Positions 61,611-64,000 of a stretch of DNA of 64,000 nucleotides are shown here, piece by piece. The translations under genes and the position numbers were made by a program. The stretch is from Noviherbaspirillum_A sp047237965 (lineage in GTDB: Bacteria > Pseudomonadota > Gammaproteobacteria > Burkholderiales > Burkholderiaceae_D). Position 1 is the first letter of the stretch, and each line of letters opens with the position of its first letter. The notes beneath the pieces were generated by a model. That model did no database searches, was not told the origin of the DNA, and worked only from the letters and a program-made list of their open reading frames with translations. The stretch covers positions 248,001-312,000 of the forward strand of contig NZ_JBDFLX010000003.1 of the NCBI RefSeq assembly GCF_047237965.1. Reading direction: 5' to 3'.

Positions 61611-62933
61611 TCAAGCGTTTGCTGCGCTGGAACCTTGCTTGTTCTCCGCTGTGCTTTCACCATGCGCCGGGCACTTGCAGCCGTGGCGATGGATGTCGCA
61701 GGTGTGCCTGGTAACCACGGTTATCTTTCCGCGTTTGATGACCCAGGAGCGTGCGGGTATATCCAGCAGCGCGTCGGCTACCCGGGCGGTATCCAGGATC
61801 ACCAGGTCAGCCTGCCTGCCCACCGCAATCCCGTAACTGCCGTCGATTCCGATCGCGCGCGCAGCATTCCCGGTCGCCATGCCAAGGATCGCGGCCTGGT
61901 GTTCCGGCGTGCCGTAGGAAATTGCATGTGCCAGCAGATTGCCGATCAACAGCATGTCGGCATTGCCGAAGGGCGTGAATGCATTGCGGATATTGTTGGA
62001 TGAATAAGCGACGTTGACACCGGCCCCTTGCAGTGCCCGCACCGGTGTCAGCCCACGCCTTGGATTCTTCTGGTCATTGCGACCGCCGAGATACAGATCA
62101 GTCGCGGGCAAGGTAACGATGCTGATCTCTGCTTCGCGCAGCAGCTGGAGCACCGGCTTGAGTTCTTCAGGATCAAGCGCGCCCAGGCTCGTGACATGAC
62201 CGAGCGACACGCGTCCCTGGAAGCGGCTGTCTATCGTCTTTTGCGCAATGTATCCGGCAGCGGCAAAGCGCTGGTCCGTCGCTTCGTCAGAAAAATCGGC
62301 ATGCATGTCGATATCGGCGTCATGCTTTTGCGCCATTTCGAAGACTGCATCGATGTGGCGCACGGTATCGTCCCAGTTCAGCTCATTGTAGGGACAACCG
62401 CCGACCACGTCCGCGCCGATGCCCATCGCTTCCTCCATCAGCGCTATGGTTCCCGGCGACTTGATGATGCCTTCCTGCGGAAAGGCGACGACCTGGATGT
62501 CGAGCAGGTCCCTGTATTCCTCACGCAGCTCCAGCAGTGTTTCGACGCCGATCAGGCCCTGGATCAGGTCGACATCCGGATGGGCACGGATGGCGACGGT
62601 GCCGTTTCTGACCGCCATGTCGAGCACCGTACGCGAGCGCTCCAGCACATCATGCCGCTCCTGCCGGCTCTTCAGAATGCCGGTGACGCGGATCGCTTCC
62701 TCCAGCGTTCCCTGCGTCGGCGGCAGGCGCCTGTGCAGCAGCGCCTTCTCGAGGTGCATATGCGGCTCGACGAGGCCGGGAATCACGGCCCGTCCAGCGG
62801 CATCGATTTCCTGCGCCGCGTCCACTTCGATGCCAGCCTCGATCGCAGCGATGCGCCCGTCCCGGATGGCGATATCCACCAGCGGACGGTCGTCATCGAC
62901 GCATACCCGTCTGATCAGCAAATCGACTTTCAT
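61611..62933 (-). CDS. cytosine-deaminase-like amidohydrolase
   Basis: 440 residues from ATG 62933 (MKVDLLIRRVCVDDDRPLVDIAI), ribosome site AAGGAG. Metal motif VEPHMHLEKALL (H-x-H-x-x-K), VDLIQGLIGVETLLEL, DIDMHADFSDEATD (His/Asp ligands), RVSLGHVTSLGAL and VAYSSNNIRNAFTPFGNADML (catalytic Asp-equivalent). This is the subtype III layout of cytosine deaminase and AtzC, releasing ammonia or an amine from a ring or amide carbon. Unusual: the last ~40 residues are TCDIHRHGCKCPAHGE..., a Cys/His-rich tail not seen in those enzymes. Confidence 0.88.
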   Translation of the reverse strand: MKVDLLIRRVCVDDDRPLVDIAIRDGRIAAIEAGIEVDAAQEIDAAGRAVIPGLVEPHMHLEKALLHRRLPPTQGTLEEAIRVTGILKSRQERHDVLERSRTVLDMAVRNGTVAIRAHPDVDLIQGLIGVETLLELREEYRDLLDIQVVAFPQEGIIKSPGTIALMEEAMGIGADVVGGCPYNELNWDDTVRHIDAVFEMAQKHDADIDMHADFSDEATDQRFAAAGYIAQKTIDSRFQGRVSLGHVTSLGALDPEELKPVLQLLREAEISIVTLPATDLYLGGRNDQKNPRRGLTPVRALQGAGVNVAYSSNNIRNAFTPFGNADMLLIGNLLAHAISYGTPEHQAAILGMATGNAARAIGIDGSYGIAVGRQADLVILDTARVADALLDIPARSWVIKRGKITVVTRHTCDIHRHGCKCPAHGESTAENKQGSSAANA

Positions 62934-63002
62934 GCCTGTCTCCTTCAATTTATCGTGATTCCAAGGGATGCAGCCCTGCCTTCTTTGGGCAGTTGGCTGC
63001 GG

Positions 63003-64000
63003 TTAGAGTCCGAGCGCGCGCCCGTCGCTGCGCGGGTCATGCGCCCCGCTGATCCAGCCTTGCGCCCGGTCGATCATGATCGCGCCAGGCTGGCCCGCAA
63101 GCGGGCTTTGCGCTGGCAGCATGCCGATTTCATGTCCGCGCCGGCTCAGTTCGCCGAACACATCGGCGCCGGCGTCTGCTTCCAGCTTCAGCGTATCGCG
63201 GCTGTCGGAAAAGGTGCGTCCCAGCAAAAAGCGCGGCCGCGCCAGCGCGGAAAGCGGGTCCATCCCGTAGTCGATCATGCGCGTGAGGATGGCCGCCAGG
63301 GTTTGCGGCTGGCCATCGGCGCCCTGCGTGCCGTACAGGATACGCGGCGCGCCATCCTTCATGTATATGCCGGGATTGAGGGTATGGAAGGGACGCTTGC
63401 CAGGTCGTATTGCATTCGGGTGGGCCGGATCAAGCGAGAATGCCGCGCCCCGGTTATGCCAGAGCACGCCGGTGTCGCCGGCCATCACGCCACTGCCCCA
63501 GTCGAAGTAAATCGTCTGCAGCATGGAGACGGAATTTCCCATGCTGTCGACGACGCCAACATATACCGTGTCGCCGTGCCGGAATGCATGCGGCCAGGGC
63601 TGCGCGCGCGCCATGCTGATGCGCGAGGCGGCGCGATCGAGGCTGGCCGCGGCCAGCAGATCGGCGCACGGCACCGGGCTGAATTCGGGGTCGGCCAGAT
63701 AGCGGTCGCGATCGGTGAACGCGAGCTTTACCGCTTCCACCAGCAGATGGTAATAGTCGGCACTCCCCTCGCGCACCGACGCCAGATCGAAGCGTTCGAG
63801 TATGCCCATGATCTCGAGCGTGGTGACGCCCTGGGTTGGCGGCTGATGCGCCAGCAGCAGGCCGCCGCGGTAAGGCTGCGCCAGCGGCGGCTCGACCCGG
63901 GCCCGGGTGCGGGCAAGGTCGGCGGCGGTCAATGCCGATCCCGCATCGCGCAAACCCTGCGCCAGGCGCTGCGCCAGCCGTCCCTCATAGAAATCCCGGT
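63003..64000 (-). CDS. gamma-glutamyltransferase-family protein, C-terminal part
   Basis: The frame is open to the end of the window, so about 332 C-terminal residues are present. The processing site is seen as GDTVYVGVVDSMGNSVSMLQTIYFDWGSGVM, where the Thr of GDT would become the N-terminal nucleophile after self-cleavage. LLLAHQPPTQGVTTLEIMGILE and PGKRPFHTLNPGIYMKDG are typical of the GGT/oxamate-amidohydrolase (HpxW) branch. It hydrolyses or transfers an amide-bound group. Next to a cytosine-deaminase-like amidohydrolase, so this end of the window may handle an amide or ureide substrate. Confidence 0.88.
   Translation of the reverse strand, partial: RDFYEGRLAQRLAQGLRDAGSALTAADLARTRARVEPPLAQPYRGGLLLAHQPPTQGVTTLEIMGILERFDLASVREGSADYYHLLVEAVKLAFTDRDRYLADPEFSPVPCADLLAAASLDRAASRISMARAQPWPHAFRHGDTVYVGVVDSMGNSVSMLQTIYFDWGSGVMAGDTGVLWHNRGAAFSLDPAHPNAIRPGKRPFHTLNPGIYMKDGAPRILYGTQGADGQPQTLAAILTRMIDYGMDPLSALARPRFLLGRTFSDSRDTLKLEADAGADVFGELSRRGHEIGMLPAQSPLAGQPGAIMIDRAQGWISGAHDPRSDGRALGL

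Noticed and set aside
1..64000. CRISPR arrays, tRNA or rRNA genes
   Set aside because: No regularly spaced short repeats, no cloverleaf with a T-loop GTTCRANNC context, and no conserved rRNA segments were noticed in reading the window.

Overview
The window looks like the chromosome of a betaproteobacterium of the order Burkholderiales, most likely an Oxalobacteraceae-type soil or water organism. The basis is a PilX/PilY1 type IV pilus locus, a PEP-CTERM exported protein, five Bug-type (tripartite tricarboxylate transporter) periplasmic binding proteins, and moderately high GC with many AAGGAG ribosome sites. No tRNA, rRNA or CRISPR array was seen.

Layout. 1-5.2 kb: end of a pilX-like gene, a complete pilY1, then a small truncated ORF cut by a decayed IS3 element. 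6.6-9 kb: AT-richer accessory DNA with a PEP-CTERM protein behind a sigma-54-type promoter and small phage-like genes (HTH protein, Lar-like zinc ribbon, a small gene with a nonsense codon). 9.2-12.6 kb: a tandem pair of unrecognised paralogues, a Crp/Fnr remnant, and a three-gene small heat-shock operon behind a sigma-32-type promoter. 12.6-17.1 kb: nested IS elements (IS3-type inside IS5-type, IS701-type abutting it) and a 119-bp MITE-like element. 17.2-17.8 kb: two DUF202 membrane proteins.

18-29 kb: a catabolic island on the minus strand: Bug protein, MFS transporter, sulfatase, GntR regulator, GMC oxidoreductase, PDR/VanB-type reductase, Rieske oxygenase and aldehyde dehydrogenase. The octamer CTATATAG occurs four times here, in front of the sulfatase, the regulator and (twice) the oxidative operon, which suggests one regulon for a sulfate-ester or aromatic substrate. 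29.3-31.2 kb: a GAF-GGDEF-EAL protein. 31.4-34.7 kb: a frameshifted IS1595-type element and an intact IS256-type element that has left pcaD as an orphan.

35.9-39.4 kb: a two-subunit aconitase-X enzyme with a Bug protein and a GntR regulator. 40.3-42.1 kb: a frameshifted enoyl-CoA hydratase and a LysR regulator. 42.2-50.5 kb: an eight-gene minus-strand CoA-thioester operon (two class III CoA-transferases, a pair of acyl-CoA dehydrogenases, a zinc-free ADH-fold reductase, a MaoC hydratase, two Bug proteins). 50.8-55.1 kb: a metallophosphoesterase, a LivK-like binding protein, a DUF3237 protein and an unknown lipoprotein. 55.2-64 kb: a second catabolic set: GntR regulator with a palindromic operator, Bug protein, TauD-type dioxygenase, isocitrate-lyase-superfamily lyase, acyl-CoA synthetase, DUF1097 protein, amidohydrolase and the C-terminal part of a gamma-glutamyltransferase-family enzyme.

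Overall this is an accessory catabolic region: binding proteins and regulators paired with degradative enzymes, broken up by insertion sequences.
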